Part shown: one piece after another, positions 15,876 through 25,311 of the stretch | How the letters are laid out: each line of letters starts with the position of its first letter | Numbering within the stretch: the first letter of the stretch is position 1 | Origin: Isoptericola sp. BMS4 | GTDB taxonomy: Bacteria; Actinomycetota; Actinomycetes; Actinomycetales; Cellulomonadaceae | DNA: 64,000 bases | NCBI RefSeq assembly: GCF_011634835.1 | Contig: NZ_SIRP01000001.1 | Span: 799,140 to 863,139 of the forward strand | Direction: 5' to 3' | Notes under the pieces: model-generated | Told to the model about the DNA's origin: nothing | The model's database searches: none | Seen by the model: the letters and a program-made list of their open reading frames with translations, nothing else | Program-made: the position numbers and the translations under genes

Positions 15876-16850
15876 GTGACCAACCCTCCCCGGCCCTCCG
15901 GCCGCTCGTCCGGTCCCGGACCGTCCCACCGCCACGCCTCCCCCCGCCGGTCGGGGTCCACGCCGGCGGCGTGGGCCGTGACGCTCGGCAACGCGGTGCG
16001 TGGCGGTGCGGTGGGTGCCGCGGAGTCGGTGCCGGGGGTCTCGGGCGGGACGATCGCGCTGGTCGTGGGCCTGTACGACCGGCTCCTGGCCGCGGCGAGC
16101 CAGGTGGTGCACGCCGGGCGCGAGCTGGTGCAGGGCCTGGCGCAGCGGCGGGGCCTGCGGCCAGCGGGCGCCGCGCTGGCGCGGGTGGACTGGCGTTTCC
16201 TGGTGCCCGTGCTGGTGGGCATGGTCGTGGTGCTGCTGGTGTCGCTGTCGACGATCGCGCCGCTGCTGGAGTCCCACCCGGTCCCGATGCGCGCGCTGTT
16301 CTTCGGCATGATCGCGGTGTCCGTGGCGGTGCCGGTCCGCATGATGCCGCACCGGGTCCGTGCGGGTGACGTGGTGCTGGGGCTCGCCGCGGCCGCGGCG
16401 GCGTTCTTCCTCACCGGGCTGCCCGCCGCCGAGCTGTCCGACCCGCCGCTGTGGCTCGTGTTCGCCGGCGCCGCGGTCGCGATCAACGCCCTGGTGCTGC
16501 CCGGGGTGTCCGGGTCGTTCGTGCTGCTGGCGATGGGCCTGTACGTCCCGGTCACCGACGCCCTGCACGAGCGCGACCTCGCCGTGATCGGGACCTTCCT
16601 GCTCGGCGCCGCGATCGGGCTCGCGTCCTTCGTCAAGCTGCTGCACTGGCTGCTCGACCACCGCCGCCAGGGCACGATGGCGGTCCTCGCGGGCCTCATG
16701 CTCGGCTCCCTGCGAGCCCTGTGGCCCTGGCAGGAGGACGACGGTTCGCTGCTCGCCCCGACCGGCGGCCTGGTCGGCCCGCTGCTGCTCGCCCTCGCCG
16801 GCGCCGCCGTCGTCCTGACCGCCCTGTGGTGGGAGAGCCGCCGCGCATGA
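15876..16850 (+). CDS. popT: DUF368 membrane protein, probable undecaprenyl-phosphate translocase (PopT type)
   Basis: A 324-residue polytopic membrane protein with about eight hydrophobic segments. The DUF368 signature GAAESVPGVSGGTIALVVG lies near residues 47-65, and a second, inverted-repeat-like NALVLPGVSGSFVLLAMGLY near 205-225. DUF368 proteins (PopT) were shown in other bacteria to flip undecaprenyl phosphate back across the membrane for wall synthesis; the same job here is an inference from family. It starts with GTG directly after a -10 box. Its stop overlaps the TrmH-family start by 4 nt (ATGA), so the two are co-translated. Confidence 0.88.
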   Translation: MTNPPRPSGRSSGPGPSHRHASPRRSGSTPAAWAVTLGNAVRGGAVGAAESVPGVSGGTIALVVGLYDRLLAAASQVVHAGRELVQGLAQRRGLRPAGAALARVDWRFLVPVLVGMVVVLLVSLSTIAPLLESHPVPMRALFFGMIAVSVAVPVRMMPHRVRAGDVVLGLAAAAAAFFLTGLPAAELSDPPLWLVFAGAAVAINALVLPGVSGSFVLLAMGLYVPVTDALHERDLAVIGTFLLGAAIGLASFVKLLHWLLDHRRQGTMAVLAGLMLGSLRALWPWQEDDGSLLAPTGGLVGPLLLALAGAAVVLTALWWESRRA

Positions 16851-17509
16851 GCGTCCCGCGATCCTCCGGTGGGGCGGACCGCGAGGTCGGCGTCGGCCCC
16901 TGGGAAGGCCCGTGGCCCGACGACCCCCGCTACGACCCGGAGCTCCTGGAGCACGGCGACCGGCGCAACGTCGTCGACCGGTACCGGTACTGGACGGTGG
17001 AGGCCGTGCGTGCCGACCTGGACGCGCGCCGCCCTGCCGGGCGGTCCCTGCACGTCGCCATCGAGAACTGGGCGCACGACCTCAACATCGGGTCGGTGGT
17101 CCGCACGGCGAACGCGTTCAACGCGGCCGGCGTGCACGTCGTCGGCCGACGCCGGTGGAACCGGCGCGGCGCGATGGTCACCGACCGCTACCTGCACACC
17201 CATCACCACGCCGACGCCCAGGAGCTCGCCACCTGGGCCGCCGGCGAGGGCCTGGACGTCGTCGGCGTCGACAACGTGCCCGGGTCGGTGCCGCTCGAGA
17301 CGTACGCGCTGCCGCCGCGGTGCGTGCTGCTCTTCGGGCAGGAGTCGGCCGGCCTGACGCCGGCGGCCCAGGCGGTGTGCACCGCCGTCGTGCACATCGC
17401 GCAGCACGGGTCGACACGCTCGCTCAACGCGGGCGCGGCGGCCGCGATCGCGATCCACGGCTGGGCGTCGACGTGGCTGGCGCCGTCTCACGGAGCCGAC
17501 GGCATGTGA
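16847..17509 (+). CDS. TrmH/SpoU-family RNA 2'-O-methyltransferase
   Basis: A 220-residue SPOUT methyltransferase. Motif 1 is IENWAHDLNIGSVVRTANAF (about 64-83), with the catalytic Arg; motif 2 is LLFGQESAGLTP (about 158-169); motif 3 is GSTRSLNAGAAAAIAIHG (about 188-205). The last two form the SAM-binding knot. It lacks an N-terminal L30-like domain. The RNA target (tRNA or rRNA) cannot be read from sequence. Start ATG overlaps the preceding membrane protein gene. A small hairpin (CCGGA / TCCGG, 17521-17540) follows the stop. Confidence 0.92.
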   Translation: MSVPRSSGGADREVGVGPWEGPWPDDPRYDPELLEHGDRRNVVDRYRYWTVEAVRADLDARRPAGRSLHVAIENWAHDLNIGSVVRTANAFNAAGVHVVGRRRWNRRGAMVTDRYLHTHHHADAQELATWAAGEGLDVVGVDNVPGSVPLETYALPPRCVLLFGQESAGLTPAAQAVCTAVVHIAQHGSTRSLNAGAAAAIAIHGWASTWLAPSHGADGM

Positions 17510-17573
17510 CTGTCATGACCCGGACGTGAGAAAATCCGGATGCATGCGGGCCTGACGGAGCCCCGGCGCGACG

Positions 17574-17600
17574 TTGCGGCCCGATGCGTCCTCGTACGTT
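17574..17600 (+). promoter_or_regulatory. Probable promoter of the aldolase gene
   Basis: TTGCGG (17574-17579), 15-nt spacer and TACGTT (17595-17600) would give a short leader with GGAG at 17609-17612. The spacer is slightly short. Confidence 0.45.
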
Positions 17601-17620
17601 CCCTCATTGGAGTACCGCAG

Positions 17621-18640
<1,020 letters not shown>

Positions 18641-18681
18641 CTCTCGCCCCCGGCGAGCCGGCGCGGCTCCGCGCCGAGTCA

Positions 18682-18721
18682 CGAACGCCCCCTCCGCCCG
18701 CACGGGCGGAGGGGGCGTTCG
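18682..18721. terminator. Strong bidirectional terminator
   Basis: A perfect 19-bp stem: CGAACGCCCCCTCCGCCCG at 18682-18700 pairs with 18703-18721 around CA. It lies between the converging aldolase and STAS genes. Confidence 0.85.
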
Positions 18722-18739
18722 CGCGCGGGCGGCCGGGCG

Positions 18740-19174
18740 CTACTGCGGCGTGCGCCGACCGCTCGACGTGGACCCGTCGAGCTCGAAGCCCGGGTCGTCG
18801 TCGACGATGTCCAGCAGCTCGCCGATCCGCGTCACCTCGAGCAGGAACCGCACCGTCGGCGGCGCGCGCAGCACCCGGACGCGGTGCGGGCTGCGCGAGG
18901 CGAGCCGCGCGAGGAACGCGACGCCGGAGGAGTCCATGAACGTCACGTGGTGGGCGTCGAGCTCCACCGGCAGGCCGGAGGCCTCGGCGTCGGCGATGGC
19001 CTCGCTCAGCTCGGCGCCGATGTCGGCGTCGATCTCGCCCGAGAGCACGATGCGCGCCCGGGAGGTGCCCATGATGACGTGGACGCTGGCGGGGTCGCCG
19101 ACGTCCGGGCGCGCGTCGTCGGGCACGTCCGCGGACAGCGGATCAGGCAGGTTCGGTTTCGATCCGTCGTGCAC
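18740..19174 (-). CDS. STAS-domain anti-sigma factor antagonist
   Basis: A 144-residue protein. After a poorly conserved N-terminus, a STAS domain (about 28-130) carries VTFMDSSGVAFLARLA, where the Ser after MD is the phosphorylation site in SpoIIAA/RsbV-type antagonists. When dephosphorylated such proteins bind anti-sigma kinases. GTG 19174 is chosen for AAGGAG just upstream. It diverges from a PP2C-type phosphatase gene across 114 nt, and another STAS protein lies beyond, so a partner-switching module is likely. The cognate sigma factor is not in the window. Confidence 0.85.
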   Translation of the reverse strand: MHDGSKPNLPDPLSADVPDDARPDVGDPASVHVIMGTSRARIVLSGEIDADIGAELSEAIADAEASGLPVELDAHHVTFMDSSGVAFLARLASRSPHRVRVLRAPPTVRFLLEVTRIGELLDIVDDDPGFELDGSTSSGRRTPQ

Positions 19175-19288
19175 GGTGCTCCTTCCACGCGCCGGGGCGC
19201 TCGCTCGAGTCTCGGCGGACACCAATCTACGGTTGAATGACCAGCGAGAACACCAAGCGCGGCGGGAAACCACGGTATCGGAGGCATT

Positions 19289-21478
19289 ATGACCGAATCA
19301 TCCGGTCCTGTGCCCCCCGTCTCGGAGGAAATGTTGGGCGCCGCGCTGTCGGGCGCGATCCTTCCGGTCTTCGTCACCGGGTCCTGGGACGACGGCATGC
19401 CCGTGCTGTGGGTCAACGAGTCCTTCACACGCACCACCGGCATCCGGGCGGACGACCTCCGGCGCCGCGGCGCCCACCCCCTGCTCTCCCTCGTCGAGGA
19501 CGACCCCGAACGCACCCCGAGCCAGATCGCGCTGCGGGCCGGCCGCCCCACCGCGCGGATGATCAAGGGGCACCGGCCCGACGGCGTCGACACCTGGTGG
19601 CACGTGACCATGTCCCCGCTGCCGGACGGCGACGGCGACGTGCCGTACTGGCTCGGCGCCGCGACCGACGTGTCCGGCTTCGTCGAGCAGCACGCCGCCC
19701 AGCTCGCCTCGCTCGAGGTCGAGCGCCGCGAGCGTGCCGACCTCGACCTCATCGCCCAGACCACCGAGCTGCTCGGCGACCTGGAGTACCCGTACGCCCT
19801 GCGCGACATCGCCGACCTGCTGCGGTCCCTCGTGCCGTGGGCGGGCTTCTACCTCAACGACGACGGGCTCGTCTTCGCCGAGGGCGTCGACGTCATGTCC
19901 CCGCCGAGCGGCCGGGGCCGGCGCCACGCCCGGTACGTCCCCGAGTCGACCGTCCTCGACCGGGAGCTGGCCGCCGCCCACGGCGACGAGGGCACCCGGG
20001 AGCCGCACCGGGCCGACCAGGTGCAGGACCTCCTCGACGGCGTCGTCGACGGCCCGGTGCTGCTGCCCCTCGGCGTGCCGTACCCGGCGCACTCGGCGTC
20101 CGGGTGGCTGCGGCGCGACCTCGTGCGCCGCGTCGTCGAGGAGACCGGCGCGGTGCCGAGCTCCGTCGTCGTGCACGCCGTCGCCGGGCGCCGCCGCGTC
20201 CTCGGGCTGCTCGTGAGCTGGCACGGCGAGGGCACCACCATCGAGGGCCCGGCGCGGGACGAGGAGCCGCGGTCGGCGTACACCGGCCACCAGCACATCG
20301 ACACGGTCGTCGAGGTGGTGGCGCGCCGCGCCGGCACCGCGATCGACAACGCCCGCCTGTACGCACGCGAGCACCGGCTCGCCGAGGCGCTGCAGCGCGC
20401 GATGCTGCCCGAGCAGGCCGACGTCCCCGGCCTCGACGTGTGGACCTACTACGCCCCGAACGCCGAGCACGCGCAGGTCGGCGGCGACTGGTACGACGTC
20501 GTGCAGATCTCGGCAGGCACCGTCGGGCTCGTCGTCGGCGACGTCGTCGGGCACGACGTCGAGGCCGCGGCTGCGATGGGGCAGCTGCGGTCCGTGGTGC
20601 GGTCCTACGCCTTCGAGCTCGCCACCCCCGGCATCGTCGTCGACCGGGTCGACCAGCTCGTCACGGGCATGCGCATCCCCCGGTCCGCGTCGATGGTGTA
20701 CGCCACGCTGGAGCAGCAGCCGGGCGGTGTGTGGCGCGTCCTCTACACACGCGCCGGGCACCTGCCGCCCCTGCTGCTGCGCGACGCGAAGGTCACCCAG
20801 CTCGCCGACGCCGGCGGCTCGCTCATCGGGTTCGGCTCAGAGCCCCGCACCACCGCCCAGGCGGAGCTCCGGCCCGGCGACGTGCTGCTGTTCTACACGG
20901 ACGGGCTCATCGAGCGGCGGGACCGCTCCCTGAAGATCGGGCTCGACGCCCTCATCGAGGCCTCGGCCCGGATCACCGCCCGGGACGCCGCCGGCGTGGG
21001 GGAGGAGCTGCTGTCCCGGCTCGCCGACGCGCCCGAGGACGACGTCGCGCTCGTCGTCGTGCGGGTGCCGGACCCCGTGGTCGACGCGCAGGTGCAGCCG
21101 CTCAGCCCGCGCTCGCGGCGCTGGCTGCTGCCCAGCGAGCCCGCCTCCATCGGCCGTGCCCGGCACGCCGTGCTGCGCACCTGCCAGGCGTGGGGCCTGC
21201 CGGAGTCCGCCGCGGCGGAGCTCGTCGTCTCCGAGCTCGTCGCCAACGGCGTGCTGCACGGGTGGGGCAACATCGCGCTGCGGCTCTACGACACGGGCGA
21301 CGGGCTGCGCATCGAGGTCGAGGACTCCAACCCGGCCCCACCGGTGTCCACCGACGGGCACCCGAACCGCGTCGGGGGCTTCGGCATGCAGATCGTCGAG
21401 CGGCTCGCCGACTGGGGGTGGCGGCCCGCCGGGTCCGGCAAGCTGGTGTGGGCGAAGCTGCGTCCGTCGCCTGCGTGA
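19289..21478 (+). CDS. PAS/GAF-SpoIIE phosphatase with C-terminal HATPase (RsbW-like) domain
   Basis: A 729-residue stress-signalling protein. A PAS-like domain (about 20-135; PVLWVNESFTRTTGI) is followed by a GAF-like region (about 150-370) and a PP2C/SpoIIE phosphatase (about 370-600) with the metal-binding motifs VGGDWYDVV, VVGDVVGHDVEAAAAMG, FYTDGLIERR and EDDVALVVVRV. The C-terminal histidine-kinase-like ATPase (about 615-725) has the N-box ELVVSELVANGVLHG and GGFGMQIVERLADWG. Such fusions dephosphorylate STAS antagonists and can also bind or phosphorylate them. STAS genes on both sides are likely partners. The start follows GGAGG (19280-19284). Confidence 0.92.
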   Translation: MTESSGPVPPVSEEMLGAALSGAILPVFVTGSWDDGMPVLWVNESFTRTTGIRADDLRRRGAHPLLSLVEDDPERTPSQIALRAGRPTARMIKGHRPDGVDTWWHVTMSPLPDGDGDVPYWLGAATDVSGFVEQHAAQLASLEVERRERADLDLIAQTTELLGDLEYPYALRDIADLLRSLVPWAGFYLNDDGLVFAEGVDVMSPPSGRGRRHARYVPESTVLDRELAAAHGDEGTREPHRADQVQDLLDGVVDGPVLLPLGVPYPAHSASGWLRRDLVRRVVEETGAVPSSVVVHAVAGRRRVLGLLVSWHGEGTTIEGPARDEEPRSAYTGHQHIDTVVEVVARRAGTAIDNARLYAREHRLAEALQRAMLPEQADVPGLDVWTYYAPNAEHAQVGGDWYDVVQISAGTVGLVVGDVVGHDVEAAAAMGQLRSVVRSYAFELATPGIVVDRVDQLVTGMRIPRSASMVYATLEQQPGGVWRVLYTRAGHLPPLLLRDAKVTQLADAGGSLIGFGSEPRTTAQAELRPGDVLLFYTDGLIERRDRSLKIGLDALIEASARITARDAAGVGEELLSRLADAPEDDVALVVVRVPDPVVDAQVQPLSPRSRRWLLPSEPASIGRARHAVLRTCQAWGLPESAAAELVVSELVANGVLHGWGNIALRLYDTGDGLRIEVEDSNPAPPVSTDGHPNRVGGFGMQIVERLADWGWRPAGSGKLVWAKLRPSPA

Positions 21479-21483
21479 CCTCT

Positions 21484-21499
21484 GGTTGCGACCGCAACC
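21484..21499 (+). terminator. Short hairpin after the phosphatase gene
   Basis: GGTTGCG / CGCAACC with a 2-nt loop begins 5 nt after the stop. CTGGTTGCG is also part of the long clpB hairpin arm. Confidence 0.45.
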
Positions 21500-21566
21500 G
21501 GGGCCGGGCCGGGCGAGGCGGGGGGCGTGCGCCCCGAGGCGCGCCATCCGCCGCGCTCGTCCCTCG

Positions 21567-21676
21567 CGCGGCTCCCGCCAGACCCAGCCAGCCTCGGGGC
21601 ACACGCCCCCGCCCCGCCCGGCGTGACCGGGTGCGGGCCGTGGCTGTCGCGGCTCCCGCCAGGTCCAGCCAGCCTC
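21567..21676. repeat. Two imperfect 29-nt direct repeats in the 260-nt intergenic gap
   Basis: CGCGGCTCCCGCCAG followed by (A/G)(C/T)CCAGCCAGCCTC occurs at 21567-21595 and 21648-21676, 81 nt apart. No convincing gene was found in 21500-21737. Confidence 0.6.
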
Positions 21677-21737
21677 TCGGCACGGGCAGCCCGGATCCGG
21701 GCGGCCTGGGGGCTGCGGGCCGGCGTCCGACGCGGGG

Positions 21738-22208
21738 TCAGGGGAGGAGCGCGGCGACCTCCTCGGGCGAGGTGCCGGAGTCGCGGAGGAACTGCTCGCA
21801 GCGCTGCGCCTCGTCCTCCTCGCCGATGTGGTGCGCCGCCCGGGAGAGTGCCAGCAGCGCGCGGAGGAAGCCCTGGTTCGGCGCGTGGTCGGCGGGAACC
21901 GGGCCTTGGCCGCGCCAGCCGGCGCGGCGCAGCGCGTCCAGGCCGCGGTGGTACCCGGTGCGGGCGTACGCGTACGCGGTGACCGCCCGGGCCGCACCGG
22001 GGCCGTCGGCGCCGTCGGGGCTGTCCGGGCCGTCGTCGAGCGTCTGCTCGGCGAGCACCGCCCAGGCGAGGCTGGACGACGGGTGGTCGGCGGCGAGCCG
22101 GGCGGGGTCCTCGCCGGTGTCCAGCCCTTCGCGCACCTGCGGGTGGTCGTCGGGGAGCAGGGTCGGGGGAGGGCCGGCGAGCAGGGAGTCGCGGTGCTGG
22201 GAGCTCAT
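21738..22208 (-). CDS. DUF3151 family protein
   Basis: A 156-residue protein recognisable as actinobacterial DUF3151 by AYARTGYHRGLDALRRAGWRG, GPVPADHAPNQGFLRALLAL, AAHHIGEEDEAQRCEQFL and an N-terminal LLPDDHPQ. The central part is predicted helical and the protein is soluble, with no export signal. The function is unknown; the family is widely conserved in actinobacteria. Its ATG at 22208 lies 6 nt after CACAAT, a degenerate -10, so it may also be leaderless. It diverges from the second STAS gene. Confidence 0.85.
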   Translation of the reverse strand: MSSQHRDSLLAGPPPTLLPDDHPQVREGLDTGEDPARLAADHPSSSLAWAVLAEQTLDDGPDSPDGADGPGAARAVTAYAYARTGYHRGLDALRRAGWRGQGPVPADHAPNQGFLRALLALSRAAHHIGEEDEAQRCEQFLRDSGTSPEEVAALLP

Positions 22209-22293
22209 GGGGCCATTGTGGTGGACAGCGGGACCCGGGCGCGCGGGGCGCGGCCGGGCACGCGTTCGACGGTCGGGCCGGCCCGGACCCGGG

Positions 22294-22299
22294 TAGGCT
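22294..22299 (+). promoter_or_regulatory. -10 box TAGGCT of a leaderless gene
   Basis: The hexamer ends 7 nt before the ATG at 22307. Confidence 0.6.
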
Positions 22300-22306
22300 C
22301 GGGGAC

Positions 22307-22675
22307 ATGATCGAGATCGCGACGTCCTCGGCGACGACGACGCTCGTGATCGCCGGTGACCTCGACCTGGCGGAGCGGGACCAGTTCCCGGAGATCGCGG
22401 CGCGCGTCGTCGGGCTGCGCCGCCAGCTCCTCGTCATCGACATGTGCCGGGTGACGTTCATGGACTCCACCGGCGCGGCGTTCCTCATCTCGCTGGCGGA
22501 CTCCGGTCGTAAGCGCGGCGGCGCCACCGTGCTGCGGGGCGCGGACGAGCGCGACCTGTTCGTGCTCGAGGTGTGCGGGGCCCTCGACCTCTTCCGCATC
22601 GACCGCGACCACCGCTGCGAGACGCCCACCCCCGCCGCGGGCACCCCGCTGCCGCACCGGCACCGCCCCGCCTGA
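22307..22675 (+). CDS. STAS-domain protein (anti-sigma factor antagonist type)
   Basis: A 122-residue STAS protein. [18 protein letters not shown] and [19 protein letters not shown] match the antagonist fold, with Ser as presumed phosphorylation site. The C-terminal 20 residues are Pro/His-rich and unconserved. Cysteines at VIDMCRV and VLEVCGALD are unusual but not obviously functional. It is about 830 nt downstream of the SpoIIE-type phosphatase and on the same strand, and is probably a substrate of it. A leaderless start is indicated by TAGGCT 7 nt before the ATG. Confidence 0.82.
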   Translation: MIEIATSSATTTLVIAGDLDLAERDQFPEIAARVVGLRRQLLVIDMCRVTFMDSTGAAFLISLADSGRKRGGATVLRGADERDLFVLEVCGALDLFRIDRDHRCETPTPAAGTPLPHRHRPA

Positions 22676-22742
22676 CGCGCCCCGCCGCCGCGACCCGTGC
22701 GCGGCGGACGGCGCGCGTCCCGGCTGCGCGGACGCTCGCGGG

Positions 22743-22748
22743 TAGACT
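22743..22748 (+). promoter_or_regulatory. Probable -10 box TAGACT of purA, with structured leader
   Basis: GGTAGACTCG here is repeated exactly at the purS promoter (30299-30308). The roughly 80-nt leader contains CCTCG / CGAGG (22807-22811 with 22818-22822), whose 3' arm overlaps the GGAG ribosome site, and a GGG-AAT-CCC repeat just before the ATG. Confidence 0.5.
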
Positions 22749-22836
22749 CGGGCGCGGCCCGGACCCGACCCGCCCGCGACGACCGCCCGGCGGCCATCCT
22801 CCCGGGCCTCGTCGATGCGAGGAGAGTGGGAATCCC

Positions 22837-24129
<1,293 letters not shown>

Positions 24130-24133
24130 CGAT

Positions 24134-24182
24134 CGTCCCGGTTCTGCGGGCCACCCGGCCCGAAGCCCGCAGAACCGGGACG
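24134..24182. terminator. Bidirectional terminator after purA, copy 1 of a hairpin repeat
   Basis: CGTCCCGGTTCTGCGGGC (24134-24151) pairs perfectly with 24165-24182; the loop is 13 nt. A diverged copy (about 36 of 45 positions, no gaps) lies at 25233-25277 on the other side of the next gene. Confidence 0.8.
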
Positions 24183-25172
24183 TCAGACGGCGAACACGTC
24201 GGAAGCCTGGCGGCCAGGTGTCCACGTCGTGCTGCGCAGGAACGCCGCGACCTCGTGGGCGACGGTGCCCCGTAGGGCGTCCGTCCCCGTGTAGCGGCGC
24301 ACGACCGTGCGGTCCGTGACGATCCGGTTCTGCCGGGCGCGGTCGCGGAACAGTGCTTCCGGCGTCGAGTGCGGGTCCTGCCCGTCGATCTCGACGATCA
24401 GCGCCCGCCCGTCGGGCAGCAACCACGCCAGGTCGACGCGTGCGAGGAACCTGCCGTGCAGCGACGGGCCGTCGACCAGCATCAGCTGGAGGGCGTCCGG
24501 CGGGACGCCCGCGTCGCGGCACGACAGGCGAGCCCACGTCTCTGCCGGTGACTCCGCCGCGCCGTCGGCCTCGTCCCACCAGGGATGGGTGCGTCCCGCG
24601 CCAGGCCGGCCGCGTGCCGCGTCGTGCGCGCGCTCCAGCCCGTCGCGGGTGATCAGGCGCCCCTGGAGAGCGGAGTCCATCACGGCGACGGCCTCGTGCC
24701 GCCGGAGCTCGGGTACCGCCTGGGCGAGCGCGTCCTCGACGGTGACGCACGGGATGCCGCGGACGACGTCCCACCGGCGCACGGGGAGCCGCCGGACGCG
24801 GACCGTCGACCTCCCGGCGCGGGACGTCCCGTCCGGGAGCGTGACCTCGGGGCGGATGTCGGTGGGCAGCCCGAGGACGCCGTGGAGCGCCAGCGCGGCC
24901 GCGCCGGTGGCGACGCTGCCCGGGTACGCGAGGGGCCCGATGGCTGCGGAGCGGAGCCTCCGCAGGCCCCGCGGGTCGTGGTCGGCGCGTGCCACGGGGC
25001 CGAGGTCGTAGACGCCCCGGGCGACGCGCTGCCACGCCCCTGACCGGGCGGCCCGGGTCACACGGTCCGGAGGGACACCGCACGCCGCGCACTGCCGCAT
25101 CGAGACGAGGCCGCCCTGACGACGCGCGACCTCCAGGAGCGCAGGGGGGACCGGGGCGCGGCGACGGGGCAC
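24183..25172 (-). CDS. AbiEi-like winged-helix / DUF559 (Vsr-like nuclease fold) protein
   Basis: A 329-residue protein with two parts. The N-terminal 100 residues resemble AbiEi-type winged helices (LLEVARRQGGLVSMRQCAACGV... VARGVYDLG). The C-terminal part (about 205-320) is DUF559-like: ESPAETWARL, ARVDLAWLLPDGRALIVEIDG with the D and E-x-D of Vsr/PD-(D/E)XK folds, then FRDRARQNRI. Such proteins are common solitary genes in actinobacteria; a link to abortive infection or DNA repair is suggested for the domains but unproven. The start is a GTG at 25172. It is flanked by two homologous hairpin repeats. Confidence 0.75.
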   Translation of the reverse strand: MPRRRAPVPPALLEVARRQGGLVSMRQCAACGVPPDRVTRAARSGAWQRVARGVYDLGPVARADHDPRGLRRLRSAAIGPLAYPGSVATGAAALALHGVLGLPTDIRPEVTLPDGTSRAGRSTVRVRRLPVRRWDVVRGIPCVTVEDALAQAVPELRRHEAVAVMDSALQGRLITRDGLERAHDAARGRPGAGRTHPWWDEADGAAESPAETWARLSCRDAGVPPDALQLMLVDGPSLHGRFLARVDLAWLLPDGRALIVEIDGQDPHSTPEALFRDRARQNRIVTDRTVVRRYTGTDALRGTVAHEVAAFLRSTTWTPGRQASDVFAV

Positions 25173-25232
25173 CGGCCTACTTCAGCACCACCCCGGTATC
25201 TCCTGCAGGGCTCATCCACAGCACGTGTCGCG

Positions 25233-25277
25233 CGTCCCGGGTCTGCGGGAATCTCGGCGCGAAGCCCGCAGTTCCAG
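25233..25277. repeat. Diverged second copy of the purA hairpin repeat
   Basis: CGTCCCGG-x-TCTGCGGG... CGAAGCCCGCAG aligns without gaps to 24134-24178 in the same orientation, with about 9 mismatches in 45. Its hairpin is reduced to CTGCGGG / CCCGCAG. It lies just before the purD promoter. Confidence 0.7.
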
Positions 25278-25297
25278 GCCGTAGGTCACGGTCCGGT

Positions 25298-25303
25298 TAG
25301 CAT
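25298..25303 (+). promoter_or_regulatory. -10 box TAGCAT of leaderless purD
   Basis: The hexamer ends 8 nt before the GTG at 25312. Confidence 0.5.
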
Positions 25304-25311
25304 GGCTGCCC

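Noticed and set aside
22743-22836. purA leader as a known purine riboswitch
   Set aside because: No conserved purine-aptamer core is visible, only small hairpins near the ribosome site.
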